Shown here one piece after another: positions 9,903-18,894 of a stretch of 64,000 bases of DNA; position 1 is the stretch's first letter, and every line of letters begins with the position of its first letter. A program made the position numbers and the translations under genes. The notes under the pieces are model-generated. The model saw only the letters and a program-made list of their open reading frames with translations. It searched no databases and was not told the DNA's origin. This stretch comes from Tessaracoccus flavus (GTDB taxonomy: Bacteria > Actinomycetota > Actinomycetes > Propionibacteriales > Propionibacteriaceae), in the NCBI RefSeq assembly GCF_001997295.1, contig NZ_CP019605.1, positions 124,001-188,000 of the forward strand, in the 5' to 3' direction.

Positions 9903-12647
9903 TCAGCGGGTGGCCTGCGCGAGCAGTTCGAGGACGTGCACGTAGGGCTGTCCCGTGGCACGGCTCATCCCGAGCTCGCACGTGCGGTTGCAGGAGGCAT
10001 AGGCGGCGAACTGCCTGCTACCGATTTCCGCTGCCTGCTCGGCGGTGGCGCTGGCCGTGAGCTCGGGGTGCAACAGGCCACGGTCTCCCGCGAAACCGCA
10101 GCAGGCCCAGCTCGCGGGCACCACGACGTCGTCGGAAATGAACTCGGCGATCGCCAAGAGCGAGTCGTTGATCCCCAAGCGCGAGGAGGTGCAGGTGGGG
10201 TGCAGGGCGATGGAGTCGATGGGGGCGGTCACCGTCAGCCGTGGGAGCAGCTCCCGGGCGGCGAACACGACGACGTCCAGCACGTCGGCGTTCCAGTACT
10301 CCGCCATCTCCGTCAGGGCCGCCGTGCAACTCGACGAATCGCAGACCACCGTCATGCCCTCGCGTGAGCGAAGTTGACCGCGGACCTTTTCCCGCATGGT
10401 CTCGTAGCCGTCGACGAGGCCCTTGGACTTCCAGGGGGCACCGCAGCACAGGTCCGCCGCATCCAGCAGACGCACCGGGACGCCTGCCCGTCGGCAGAGT
10501 TCGTCGAGGGCGGAGAACACGCCCTGGCCGGGGGAGCGCAGCATGGTCTGGAGGCACGAGGGGAAGTAGGCCGCCACCCCTCCCTTTCGTCGGTCCCGCA
10601 GTTTCGGTCGACGGCGCAGGCCCGAGCCGGCGGGGAGATCGCGGTCCACCGTCGGGACGGCGTCGCTCCCGAGCGCCTTACGGCCGGCCTTCGCGACGAC
10701 GGACGCAATAGGTCCGGCGGACTTGGCGGAGGTGAGCGCCGCCGACCCCATCCGGGTGGCCAGCCCCCAGGATTTCGCAGCCTGGTTCCACGCGCGCTTC
10801 TCGACGCCGTGTGCCCGCTCCGCGCGCTGGTTGCGCACCAACTCCCCCGTGTCGATGCCGAGCGGGCAGTGCACCGCGCACATGCCGGCTGCCGTGCACG
10901 TCTCGATCGCCTCGTACTCGTAGTCGGCGGCCACCTGGGCCACGAGTTCCCGGTCGTCGCGCCTGGCGGTCAGCTCGCGCCGCAGCACGATCCGCTGCCG
11001 GGGGGTCAGCGTCAGATCCCGTGACGGGCACCCGGGCTCGCAGAAGCCGCATTCGATGCACTGGTCCACCTCGGGCTCGATAGTGGGCATGAGCTTGAGG
11101 TGCTTGAGGTGGATGTCGGGATCCTCCGAGATGATCACGCCGGGATTGAGCACCCCGGCGGGGTCGAACAGGTGCTTGATCTCGCGCATGACGTCGTACA
11201 GCTCGTCGCCGTACTGGTCGTTGACGAACGGCGCCATCGCGCGCCCGGTGCCATGCTCGGCCTTCAGGACGCCGCCGTGGCGGAGCACCTGCCGGACGAG
11301 GGCCCGCGCGAACCGGCGGTAGCGCAGGAGCCCGGCCTGCTCGTCGAACCGTTCGCTCAGAAGGAAGTGGATGTTACCGTCGCGGGCGTGGGCGAACAGG
11401 GGCACGTCGAGGATGTCGTACCCGAACTTCATGAACAGCTCGTCCAGCGTTCTGCACATGCTGGCGAACTGCTCCAGCGGCACGCAGATGTCTTCGAGCA
11501 GCGTTGTGGTCCCCGACGTGCGGGCGCCCGCCACGAGCGCGTAGAGGCCCCGGCGCAGCTCGACCAGGGCGTTTCGCTCCTGGTCCTCGGTGGTGAGCTC
11601 GACACGGTCGACCACCTCGAGCTCCCGGAGCGCCTCCTCCGCGGCAGCCACCCGGGTGGCCAGGGCGGATTCGTCGACGTCGTGCAGCTCGATCAGCAGT
11701 GCGGCCTGGGTGGTCAGTTCGGTCTCGCGCAGGAGCGCGGGGGCGGTCGGCTGGTCCCGGACCACCCTGAGGCAGGCGACGTCCATGAGCTCGATGGCCT
11801 CGAACCCGTGCTCGACCAGCCCCGGCACGGCTGAGGCGGCGTCGTCGAGCGTGGGGAAGAGCGCCAGGGCCGCCGCGCTGTGGGCGGCCAGGGGAACCGT
11901 GTGGAACGTCGCCTCCGCGACAAAGCCGAGCGTCCCCTCGCTCCCGATGAGCAGGTGCGGGATGATGTCGACCGGCCTGTGGAACTCCAGCAGCGCGTTG
12001 ATGCCGTAGCCCATGGTGTTCTTGAGCGCGAACAGCCGGTTGATGTCTGCGATGGAGGAGGGGTTGGTGCGGAGCCGCGTGCGAAGCATGTGCAGGCCAC
12101 CGACCAGCGCCGTCTCGTCCAGTCGGAGCGTCATGTCCGCCGTCGGGTCGGCGGTGTCGACGACGCGTCCGCTGGGGAGCACGAAGACCATCGAGTCCAG
12201 TGTGTGGTAGCTGTTGGACTCCACTCCGGCGAGCATGCCACTGGAGTTGTTGGCGACGATGCCGCCGATGGTGCAGGCGATCTCGCTGGTGGGGTCGGGG
12301 CCAAGGCGTCGGCCGTACGGGCGCAGCCGCGCGTTGACGGCGGCCAGCGTCGCGCCCGCCCCTGCTCGCACGCGCAAGCCCTCGTCGAGAACCTCGATGT
12401 CGCGGAAGGACCGTCGCACATCTACGAGCATCCCGTCGGTGACGGACTGCCCGCACAGGCTGGTCCCTCCGGCTCGAAACGTGATGGGCATCCGCCTCCG
12501 GCGGGCCTCGATCATGAGCTCCGCCACGTCCTCCGCAGTCTGCGGAATTGCCACCGACGACGGCGTCAGCAGGAAGTGCGACGCGTCGTGCGCGCGCGCC
12601 AACCTCGTGATTGCGCGATCGTCGCGACCGATGGTGGCACTGGTCAC
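9903..12647 (-). CDS. FAD-linked 2-hydroxyacid dehydrogenase with Fe-S (CCG) domains
   Basis: 914 residues: a GlcD/DLD-type flavoprotein fused to a GlpC/GlcF-type Fe-S subunit; likely oxidises D-lactate or glycolate and feeds electrons to the respiratory chain. FAD-binding PCMH part at about 35-210 (ITFRAGGTSLCGQSV, CTIGGIVANNSSGM), FAD-oxidase C-terminal part to about 510 (LKAEHGTGRAMAPFVNDQYG), two Fe-S clusters in CIECGFCEPGCPS and CTAAGMCAVHCPLG, then CCG-type cysteine motifs (LCCGAPWKSKG; SWACCGFAGDRG) near the C-terminus. GTG start; no good alternative. Substrate is inferred from the family; it is not next to a lactate permease. Converges on the phosphofructokinase gene across repeat block B1. 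Confidence 0.92.
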   Translation of the reverse strand: MTSATIGRDDRAITRLARAHDASHFLLTPSSVAIPQTAEDVAELMIEARRRRMPITFRAGGTSLCGQSVTDGMLVDVRRSFRDIEVLDEGLRVRAGAGATLAAVNARLRPYGRRLGPDPTSEIACTIGGIVANNSSGMLAGVESNSYHTLDSMVFVLPSGRVVDTADPTADMTLRLDETALVGGLHMLRTRLRTNPSSIADINRLFALKNTMGYGINALLEFHRPVDIIPHLLIGSEGTLGFVAEATFHTVPLAAHSAAALALFPTLDDAASAVPGLVEHGFEAIELMDVACLRVVRDQPTAPALLRETELTTQAALLIELHDVDESALATRVAAAEEALRELEVVDRVELTTEDQERNALVELRRGLYALVAGARTSGTTTLLEDICVPLEQFASMCRTLDELFMKFGYDILDVPLFAHARDGNIHFLLSERFDEQAGLLRYRRFARALVRQVLRHGGVLKAEHGTGRAMAPFVNDQYGDELYDVMREIKHLFDPAGVLNPGVIISEDPDIHLKHLKLMPTIEPEVDQCIECGFCEPGCPSRDLTLTPRQRIVLRRELTARRDDRELVAQVAADYEYEAIETCTAAGMCAVHCPLGIDTGELVRNQRAERAHGVEKRAWNQAAKSWGLATRMGSAALTSAKSAGPIASVVAKAGRKALGSDAVPTVDRDLPAGSGLRRRPKLRDRRKGGVAAYFPSCLQTMLRSPGQGVFSALDELCRRAGVPVRLLDAADLCCGAPWKSKGLVDGYETMREKVRGQLRSREGMTVVCDSSSCTAALTEMAEYWNADVLDVVVFAARELLPRLTVTAPIDSIALHPTCTSSRLGINDSLLAIAEFISDDVVVPASWACCGFAGDRGLLHPELTASATAEQAAEIGSRQFAAYASCNRTCELGMSRATGQPYVHVLELLAQATR

Positions 12648-12717
12648 GAGATCAGCCTATAGGTGGGGGTGAGGTGAAATCGTCACCGCGTTGAAGGGCT
12701 GCTAATCTAGGCCGCAC

Positions 12718-12788
12718 GCGGGCGTAGCTCAATGGTAGAGCGTCAGCTTCCCAAGCTGAACACGCGGGTTCGATTCCCGTCGCCCGCT
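12718..12788 (+). tRNA. tRNA-Gly (CCC anticodon)
   Basis: 71 nt cloverleaf. Acceptor arms GCGGGCG / CGCCCGC, D arm GCTC-AATGGTA-GAGC, anticodon stem TCAGC / GCTGA with loop TTCCCAA (anticodon CCC), T arm GCGGG-TTCGATT-CCCGT. CCA is not encoded. A TAATCT -10-like hexamer lies 10 bp upstream (12703-12708). Confidence 0.96.
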
Positions 12789-12795
12789 CGATGAA

Positions 12796-12823
12796 GGCGC
12801 GGGCCCAGGCCCGCGCCTTTTCT
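12796..12823 (+). terminator. Rho-independent terminator of tRNA-Gly
   Basis: Perfect stem GGCGCGGGCC / GGCCCGCGCC around a CA-containing loop, followed by TTTTCT, starting 8 bp after the tRNA. Confidence 0.85.
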
Positions 12824-12961
12824 ACGTCATCGGCGAAACGTTCACCTGCAACGAGTGAATGGCCTTACGGGCGGGACTTCCCAACACCCCAAAGTTAGTG
12901 TGCAAGCGTCAACGAATGTCTGCCCGTCGGGGGGTAGGCACCACCTAGCGAAGGGACACAG

Positions 12962-13882
12962 ATGTCCAGAGTGACAACACGGCGGTTAGTGGCGGTTTCA
13001 GCCGCTGCCGCCTTGGCGGTGGCGGGCTTGGCCTTCCCGCAGACCGTCGCCAATGCGGCGTACGAGTACACGCCGATCAGTCAAGACCAGATGTCGGTCG
13101 TCGAGGTCGATTCGGTCGAGCTGACGGGCGAGGGCACCAACGGCCCGGGCGAACTGGCGCTCGACGGCAACATCGACACCTACTGGCACACCAAGTGGCA
13201 AGGTGGCATCGATCCGCTGCCGCACCACATCACGGTCAAGCTCGCCGACGAGGCCGTCAGCCTCGGCCGGGTGCACCTGACCCCGCGTCAGTCGTCGAAC
13301 GGCTCCGGTCGCGTCCATGAATACGAGTTGCACACCGCCGTCGGCGATTGTGAGACCGCCACCTACGCCAAGGTCGCCGAGGGCTCGTTCCCCGGCGAGG
13401 TGGCCACGTACTCCGAGGTGCGCACCATCACGCTCGATGAGCCCGTCGACGCCACCTGCGCGAAGGTCGTGTACCTCAGCTCGTGGGGCGGCGCCAAGGG
13501 ATCCGATCCCATCTCCCCCGTGGAGCAGGTCGCGACGCTGGCGGAGTTCAACGCGGACACCGCCACCGACTCCGGCGTCGATCCCACCGATCCGGTCGGC
13601 TGGGCGTTCAACAACCTGACGTACCTGCCGTTCATGACCCGTGCTCAGTGGGCCAACAACCCGCTCGGTTACACCGGCACCTGGACCGCCACTGACGGCT
13701 CCAGGTGGCGCACCGAGTGCGACACCGCGTTGACCGGCAAGAACACGTGCCGCACGTTCCGCTGGACCACCGTGTACAACGCATCCCCGAAGCCCGGGGG
13801 GTGGCTACACGTTCGGCCAGGAGAACAAGTGGGTGTTCAACAACATGGTGATGCTCCGACCCAGCTGATCGGTCATCGCTGA
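12962..13882 (+). CDS. Secreted discoidin-like protein with FNN cysteine module (3' frameshift)
   Basis: 306 residues as read. A Sec signal peptide (LVAVSAAAALAVAGLAFP, cleavage near ANA-A) is followed by a discoidin (F5/8 type C)-like beta domain (about 40-195: LALDGNIDTYWHTKW, LGRVHLTPRQ) and a module from about 213 (WAFNNLTYLPFMTRAQW, RTECDTALTGKNTCRTF) that also occurs in the secreted proteins at 17734 and 38650. The expected end NKWVFNNMVMLRPS is present but in another frame: one G too many in the G6 run at 13796-13801 shifts it. With five Gs the protein would end at 13868. Either a sequencing homopolymer error or a recent mutation. Start ATG has AAGGGA upstream. Probably cell-surface carbohydrate binding; inference. 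Confidence 0.75.
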   Translation: MSRVTTRRLVAVSAAAALAVAGLAFPQTVANAAYEYTPISQDQMSVVEVDSVELTGEGTNGPGELALDGNIDTYWHTKWQGGIDPLPHHITVKLADEAVSLGRVHLTPRQSSNGSGRVHEYELHTAVGDCETATYAKVAEGSFPGEVATYSEVRTITLDEPVDATCAKVVYLSSWGGAKGSDPISPVEQVATLAEFNADTATDSGVDPTDPVGWAFNNLTYLPFMTRAQWANNPLGYTGTWTATDGSRWRTECDTALTGKNTCRTFRWTTVYNASPKPGGWLHVRPGEQVGVQQHGDAPTQLIGHR

Positions 13883-13886
13883 AGGG

Positions 13887-13925
13887 GAGGGCCCCGTCGC
13901 TTCGCGCGGCGGGGCCCTCTTCTTC
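13887..13925 (+). terminator. Rho-independent terminator
   Basis: Stem GAGGGCCCCG / CGGGGCCCTC followed by TTCTTCGTT, just after the secreted module gene. Confidence 0.8.
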
Positions 13926-14028
13926 GTTCCCTGAGCTCGTCCTCCGTGCTCCCTGAGCTTGGTTTCCGTGCTCCCTGAGCTTGGTTTCCGTGCTCCCTGA
14001 GCTTGTCGAAGGGTGACGGCCGTGGCTG
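13926..14028. repeat. Family A repeat block A2
   Basis: Four left arms (CTCCCTGAGCTTGGTTTCCG and variants), the last CCTGAGCTTGTCGAAGGGT; right arms are missing here. Lies between converging genes. Confidence 0.75.
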
Positions 14029-14038
14029 TCTTCCCCGC

Positions 14039-14102
14039 TTCACCCTGAGAAAACGTGCTGCCGGCGCTATATGGGCCTTGGCACATCGCTTTTTCAGGAC
14101 GA
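14039..14102. repeat. Family D hairpin repeat, copy 1
   Basis: About 64 bp. Arms CCTGAGAAAACGTGC and GCACATCGCTTTTTCAGG can pair around a GC-rich centre with GCGCTATA. Related copies at 35118 and 58301. It sits 11 bp from the stop of the DUF368 gene and may serve as its terminator. Confidence 0.75.
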
Positions 14103-14112
14103 GTGCTGAGGG

Positions 14113-15096
14113 TCAGTTGCGCACAGCGATCTCGACCGGGTTCTGCTCGTCAGGATCGACGTTGGCCGCCTTCTCGATCGCCTCGCGCTTGGCCTCGTAG
14201 CGGGCCTCGACGCGGCTGAACAGATAGGAGGCGATGGTGCCGACCACCAGCATGGCGACGGCGAACGCCACGGAACCGCCGAGGCTGAGCCCGCTCTCGC
14301 GCAGGCCTTCGTCAGTGAAGGCGGGGAACACCACCGTCGGGAAGATGGCCAGCGACGAGCCGACCACCATGCCAAGGATGAAGTGGTAGGCGCCGGCGTA
14401 GTACCGGTCGAAGAGCCAGGCCGCGCCCTTCGCCAGGACGAGCACGCAGGCGACAACACCGAGCGCCAGCGGGATGATGACGCCGAAATCGAAGTCCTTG
14501 ATGCCTTCGGCCATCTTGTCGTAGAGGCCGAAGTAGATGAGGAAGTTCGATGGGCTCATGCCGGGGACGATGAGGCCGAGGCCGATGAGCGCGCCCGAGC
14601 CGAACCACACCGGGATGCTCGGCGTCACCTGGATGAGCGCGTTGCCGCCCAGCAGCATCAGCACGAAGATACCCGCGGCGGCTGCGCCGAGAATCCCGAA
14701 GTGGACGCCGGAGCGCCCCTGCTTGCCCGCCTGGCGATAGAGCGACGGGAACGTGCCGATGACGAAGCCGATGAACAGGCACGTGAAGTGAGCGGCGTAC
14801 GTCTCGAAGGCCTTGGCCACGACGGCGGAGAAGCCGAGGATGCCGAGCCCCACGCCGATCCCGACGGGGATGAAGAACATCACATTGCGCCGGAAGTTCC
14901 TGGTGACGTTGGCCAGAAATCGGATGAGCGGGTCGTAGAGCCCGAAGATCACGGCGAGCACCCCGCCCGACAGGCCTGGAAGGATCGCGCCGACGCCTAC
15001 GGCGATGCCCTTGGCCAGGCGCGCGAACCACTGGCCGACCGAGTCTGGTCGGTTGACCGGTGATGTCGGCGTCGGGCGCGGGGCGGGGTTGGCCAT
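14113..15096 (-). CDS. DUF368 membrane protein (PopT-type undecaprenyl-phosphate translocase family)
   Basis: 327 residues with about eight to ten membrane segments (for example IAVGVGAILPGLSGGVLAVI, GFVIGTFPSL, LIGLGLIVPGMSPSNFLIYF). The duplicated GLSGG / PGMSPSNFL motifs are diagnostic of DUF368. Members of this family (PopT) are reported to recycle undecaprenyl phosphate across the membrane for wall synthesis; assignment to that activity is by family only. Start at ATG with AGGAGG seven bases upstream rather than the longer in-frame form. Single gene, divergent from the HAD gene. Confidence 0.88.
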   Translation of the reverse strand: MANPAPRPTPTSPVNRPDSVGQWFARLAKGIAVGVGAILPGLSGGVLAVIFGLYDPLIRFLANVTRNFRRNVMFFIPVGIGVGLGILGFSAVVAKAFETYAAHFTCLFIGFVIGTFPSLYRQAGKQGRSGVHFGILGAAAAGIFVLMLLGGNALIQVTPSIPVWFGSGALIGLGLIVPGMSPSNFLIYFGLYDKMAEGIKDFDFGVIIPLALGVVACVLVLAKGAAWLFDRYYAGAYHFILGMVVGSSLAIFPTVVFPAFTDEGLRESGLSLGGSVAFAVAMLVVGTIASYLFSRVEARYEAKREAIEKAANVDPDEQNPVEIAVRN

Positions 15097-15215
15097 AGGG
15101 TCCTCCTGGGTGCGTGCGTCCCCACGATACGTACCGCTCTCCACCCCCGCCAACTTCCGAGCGGTGGGCTCCAGCCGCCCGACGGCGCTCAGTCGACTCC
15201 GGGTAGGGTCGGGGC

Positions 15216-15881
15216 ATGAGCGTGAAGGCAGCCTTGTTCGACCTCGACGGCACCCTGGCGGACACCGTCCCCCTCATCGCCGAGCACATGAGCGCGTCCC
15301 TCAACGCTCATGGCATCGCCTGCGTGCCGCGCGACGTCTACCCGCTGATCGGTCGACCGATCCTCGACGCCATGGGCGAGCTGCACGACTTCGCGGACCT
15401 AGCCCACCGCGACACCGTGATCGACGAGTACCGGGCGGCGCTGCACCTCGCGGTCAACGAGGTGGGGCCCGGACTGGTCCTGCCCGGCGTGCGGGAGATG
15501 CTCGCGGACCTGCGCGACGCCGGCTTCCGCATCGGCGTGGTGACCGCCAAGGGCCGGCTGGCCGCGGAGCATCTGCTGACGATCACGGAGCTGAGCCATC
15601 TGGTGGACGTGCTGGTGACCACCGACGACGTGGAGCGGGGCAAGCCTCATCCCGACTCGGCGCTGAAGGCGCTCGAGCATCTCGGCGCGGAGCCGGGGGA
15701 GACCTGGTACGTCGGCGATGCGTCGTCGGATGTGGCGATGGCCCACGCCGCTGGCATGCCCGCGCTCGGCATCACCACGGGCGCCGCGACTCGCGACGAG
15801 CTCGCCGAGGCCGAGTATGTCGTCGACACGGCTGAAGAGGTGACGGCGCTCCTGCTCGGCCCCTCCCGTCTCCATGAGTAG
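15216..15881 (+). CDS. HAD-family hydrolase (phosphoglycolate phosphatase-like)
   Basis: 221 residues, HAD subfamily IA. ALFDLDGTLADTVPLIAEHM holds motif I (DxDGT), GVVTAKGR motif II (Thr), K in RGKPHPDSALKAL motif III and YVGDASSDVAMAHAAGM motif IV. The alpha-helical cap lies between residues 15 and 85. It resembles Gph/PpaX phosphatases that hydrolyse phosphoglycolate or pyrophosphate; substrate unproven. The gene is followed at once by a family B repeat block. Confidence 0.88.
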   Translation: MSVKAALFDLDGTLADTVPLIAEHMSASLNAHGIACVPRDVYPLIGRPILDAMGELHDFADLAHRDTVIDEYRAALHLAVNEVGPGLVLPGVREMLADLRDAGFRIGVVTAKGRLAAEHLLTITELSHLVDVLVTTDDVERGKPHPDSALKALEHLGAEPGETWYVGDASSDVAMAHAAGMPALGITTGAATRDELAEAEYVVDTAEEVTALLLGPSRLHE

Positions 15882-15883
15882 GG

Positions 15884-16386
15884 AGCGAGGAACGAGCGAC
15901 TGCCCGCTTCGTCTCCCTCACCTGGAAGGGGCTTCTCTATACCCACTCTGAAGGGGTCAGTTTGGCGACACGCGCGACCATAGTGGTCGTACATGTCGCT
16001 GAACGGCACCTTTCGGGACGCCTGCCTTCCCTCACCCACGGTGCCGGCACGGCCAGAAAGCTGAGTAGGGAGCGAGGAACGAGCGACCGCCCGCTTCGTC
16101 TCCCTGAGTAGGGAGCGAGGAACGAGCGACCGTATCGAAGGGCGTGCCGCAAATAACCGCTGACTAGGGATGGCGATGATGTTGCGAGCCCTTCGATACG
16201 CGACCGCTCGTCCCTCGCGGTCGTTACTCAGGGAGACGGAGTGGGCGGCTGCTCGTCCCTCGCGGTCGTTACTCAGGGAGACGGAGTGGGCGGCTGCTCG
16301 TCCCTCGCGGTCGTTACTCAGGGAGATGGAGTGGGCGGCTGCTCGTCCCTCGCGGTCGCTACTCGGGGAGATAGGGGGAGACGGGG
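15884..16386. repeat. Family B repeat block B2
   Basis: Gene-free 503 bp between converging genes. Left arms (GAGTAGGGAGCGAGGAACGA) occur at 15875, 16062 and 16108, ending CGTATCGAAGGG; right arms CCCTTCGATACGCGACCGCT then four near-tandem 58-60 bp units with CTCGTCCCTCGCGGTCGTTA and CTCAGGGAGACGGAGTGGGC (16199-16385). Element E is embedded at about 15915-16060. Confidence 0.85.
15947..16017 (-). repeat. Conserved element E, copy 2 (core)
   Basis: Core identical to copy 1 apart from two or three bases. Similarity to copies 3 and 4 extends beyond the core (about 15915-16060), including GGTGCCGGCAC and GAGGGAAGGC segments on the minus strand. Confidence 0.75.
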
Positions 16387-16392
16387 AGGGGG

Positions 16393-17454
16393 TCAGCGTT
16401 CGGGGCGGAGTTCGAAGCCCCCCTCGACCAGGATGGGGTAGTACCCCAGCGCCTCGTTGACGTTCAGCATGTGACGGTTCTCCTCCGCGTTCCACGTGAC
16501 GATGGACACGGCCTGCGGCACTGCCTGCTTGACGGCGATGAGGTTCGCCGCCTTCACCAGCATCCCCAGCCGACGACCCCGGTGCTCCGGCAGCACGATC
16601 GTGTCCCACTGGTCTACGAAGGCGTCGGGGTTGGACCTGTCGAGCATCAACTCATTCAATGCCACCAAGGTGCCGCTGGGGCGATGCCGGACGACGGTCC
16701 GGAACATCCGGTTGGTCAGCAGCCGCTCCTGGTCCGAGCGCCGCATGCGCTCGGCGTCCCACTGCCATTCGACGACGGTCAAATCACCCGCGGGCACGTC
16801 CGTGGCCATCCGCTGCCGAAGCGTCGCGAGGTCGTCGAGGATGTCGTCGCCGGCAGCCCCCTCCCAGGCGATGAGTTCATAGTCGTCGCCAGCGTGGGCA
16901 CGCGCCTCGGCGAGCGCTTCTGCCGGATCCACCAGAGGGTTGGCGAAGTCGTACCGGCTCACCCGTTCAACCTGGCCCAGCTTGAATCCGTACCGCAACG
17001 CGAGGCGAACTGCGGGGTGATCCGCCGGGAGGGCGCCGGCTCCACTGGGCGGGCTGATGGTGGCGACGCCGTCGCCGGGGATCGGGCACTCGGCCCAGGC
17101 CTGGTAGCAGGTGAAACCGGGGGAATCCGCCCGGATGCGCTCAGCCAGCGCCGTGCCGATCCCGCGGCCCCTGAACTCAGGAAGGGTGAGGACGAAGACC
17201 ATGATGTGTTCGGGTTCGTCGACGAGGTTGACCCTCGACCGCGCGTTGCCGACGGGTTCGCCGTCGAGGCGTGCCAGGTAGCGACGCACGGTGTGTTCGG
17301 AGTCGGCCCGCGCAGCGGTGAGCGCGGCCTCGTCGGTGACGTCCCACTCGGGGCCGCCGATCAGCTCGTGGTAGTGGGCCCTGTCGATGCGCTGGTACTC
17401 GCGCCAGTCGTCGTCGACGGTTTCAGGCAGGGAAATTTCGGTAATGGTGAGCAT
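16393..17454 (-). CDS. GNAT-family N-acetyltransferase, two GNAT domains
   Basis: 353 residues. Two tandem GNAT folds, each with an acetyl-CoA loop: LPEFRGRGIGTALAERI (about 105) and LPEHRGRRLGMLVKAAN (about 300). The domain order resembles MshD-type double acetyltransferases, but I see no specific mycothiol-synthase signature, so the substrate is unknown. Start taken at MLTITEIS; an upstream in-frame ATG 22 codons earlier is less likely. Single gene. Confidence 0.82.
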   Translation of the reverse strand: MLTITEISLPETVDDDWREYQRIDRAHYHELIGGPEWDVTDEAALTAARADSEHTVRRYLARLDGEPVGNARSRVNLVDEPEHIMVFVLTLPEFRGRGIGTALAERIRADSPGFTCYQAWAECPIPGDGVATISPPSGAGALPADHPAVRLALRYGFKLGQVERVSRYDFANPLVDPAEALAEARAHAGDDYELIAWEGAAGDDILDDLATLRQRMATDVPAGDLTVVEWQWDAERMRRSDQERLLTNRMFRTVVRHRPSGTLVALNELMLDRSNPDAFVDQWDTIVLPEHRGRRLGMLVKAANLIAVKQAVPQAVSIVTWNAEENRHMLNVNEALGYYPILVEGGFELRPER

Positions 17455-17617
17455 GAGTGCGCCTTGGGGTGAGAAGGATGGGTGCAGGGAAAGACGGATG
17501 CCGAGGTGAACTCGAGGCATCGCGAGGCACGGTGGGACGCGTCACTTCCTGATCATCATGGGCGAAACCTTGCCACACGTCGCGGCGGCACGCAACGGTT
17601 TTCCGCCGGACCGGGGT

Positions 17618-17709
17618 GCGAGTTGAGCAAGTGAGATGGGTCAACTCTGCGACACGCCGGTGTAACGCCGTTGCTATTCGTTCACCCGTCTTATTTGCTC
17701 AAGTCTCGC
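17618..17709. repeat. 88-bp palindromic repeat P, copy 2
   Basis: Inverse orientation to copy 1 (2220-2307). GAGTTGAGCAAGTGAGATGG on one side and GTCTTATTTGCTCAAGTC on the other pair with each other; the centre GCGACACGCCGGTGTAACGC is identical to the reverse complement of copy 1. Located upstream of the GNAT gene start and just after the deacetylase stop. Confidence 0.8.
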
Positions 17710-17733
17710 CCGCCTGGACGCAGGGGCGAGAGC

Positions 17734-18822
17734 TCAGCAGATCAGGCTGGCGGGCTTCACCTCAGTCGGGCCCTGGTTGCGGCAGACGCCGATGCCCTTC
17801 GCGGCGAGGCCGTCGCGCATCGCTTTGAGGGCCGGACCGTTGAAGCCGTTCCACTGCATGTGCATGAGCACGGAGTTGCCGGGCTTCGCGTTGGCGACGA
17901 CGTAGCTCACCACCTGCGAGGTGGTCTTGCTGCGCCAGTCGTTAGTGTCGATGTTCCACAGCCAGATCCGCATGCCCTTGGCGTCGTAGGCGCGTTTGAC
18001 CGTGTCGTTCCAGGCGCCGTACGGAGGGCGGCCGTAGGTGGTCACGACGCCGGGTGCGCTCAGCTGCCGAAGCACCGCGTCGTAGCTGAGGGTGGTCAGG
18101 TTCGGGTGGCTGACCGAGTGGTTGAACACATAGTGACCCATCGAGCGGGCGTAAGCCGGGTCGAACTTCCCCGACGTGATGCAGTTGCCCGTGGGGAAGA
18201 GCTGCAGGGAGATGCCGAGGTCCCGTGCGGCGGCCGCGGTGGTCTTGAACGCGCTGAGCGAGTTCGGACAGTCGTCGAACGTGAGCGTCACCCGGCTGGT
18301 CGGATTCGGGCCCTTGTACATGCTGTAGTTCGTGATCGGCGGGCTCGTAGGTGGCGTCGTCGGGGGAGTGGGGTCTGCCGGAGGCCGGTAGACGTACAGC
18401 TCCTCCAGATTGCTCGGTATGACTCCGAACCGCACGAGGTTGTTGAACACGAAGCGGTCCCCACTCCAGATGTAGGAGCGGCAGCCGTTGCGGCCCGTAG
18501 CCGGGGTCTCGCACTCGGTGTACCAGAGGCGGCCGCCGATGGTGTGCTCCCCGGGCTCGGCGAGCGGGTTGCCCACCCAGAGGCTCTTCGGCGACGGCAG
18601 ATAGGTCAGGTTGTTGAAGGTCCACTTGCCGGCCACGACCAATTCAGTGCGGCACCGTGCCGTCTGAGAGTAGGGCTCGCACCAGGTTCGCCATTGGCGT
18701 CCGTTGATCGTGTGCTCGCCCGGGGTGGAGTAGACGTCGATGTCAGCCGCGGCGGGTGGAGCAAACGCCCCGCCGAGAGCGATGAGGGTCGCGAGTGCGA
18801 GCCCGAAGAGGGAGCGGAGCAT
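17734..18822 (-). CDS. Secreted polysaccharide deacetylase with N-terminal FNN modules
   Basis: 362 residues. Signal peptide 1-27 (LFGLALATLIALGGAF...AAA). Two tandem cysteine units at about 29-75 and 90-132 (CEPYSQTARCRTE / GRLWYTECETPATGRNGCRS, each ending FNNL) shared with the proteins at 12962 and 38650, a Pro/Thr linker (148-165), then a NodB catalytic domain: TFDD (181-184), HSVSH (235-239), GRPPYGAWN, WNIDTNDW and VLMHMQ correspond to motifs 1-5. It should be an active metal-dependent deacetylase on peptidoglycan or another surface glycan. GGAAGG lies 8 bp before the chosen ATG; a longer start is unlikely. Confidence 0.88.
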   Translation of the reverse strand: MLRSLFGLALATLIALGGAFAPPAAADIDVYSTPGEHTINGRQWRTWCEPYSQTARCRTELVVAGKWTFNNLTYLPSPKSLWVGNPLAEPGEHTIGGRLWYTECETPATGRNGCRSYIWSGDRFVFNNLVRFGVIPSNLEELYVYRPPADPTPPTTPPTSPPITNYSMYKGPNPTSRVTLTFDDCPNSLSAFKTTAAAARDLGISLQLFPTGNCITSGKFDPAYARSMGHYVFNHSVSHPNLTTLSYDAVLRQLSAPGVVTTYGRPPYGAWNDTVKRAYDAKGMRIWLWNIDTNDWRSKTTSQVVSYVVANAKPGNSVLMHMQWNGFNGPALKAMRDGLAAKGIGVCRNQGPTEVKPASLIC

Positions 18823-18894
18823 GATCGAAACCTTCCAAAACTGCCGATAGGACAGCCTAGGCCTGACCACGGTTTTCTCCTATGGTCCCGGCCC

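Noticed and set aside
9186..9945. Open frames through family B repeats at 9.2-9.9 kb, 16.2-16.5 kb, 23.3-23.9 kb and 45.2-45.7 kb
   Set aside because: Translations are the same repeat motif in successive copies; no start signals and no family resemblance.
12718..12788. tRNA-Gly as an integration site for a genomic island
   Set aside because: No integrase, no direct repeat of the tRNA 3' end within the window, and the following genes look native.
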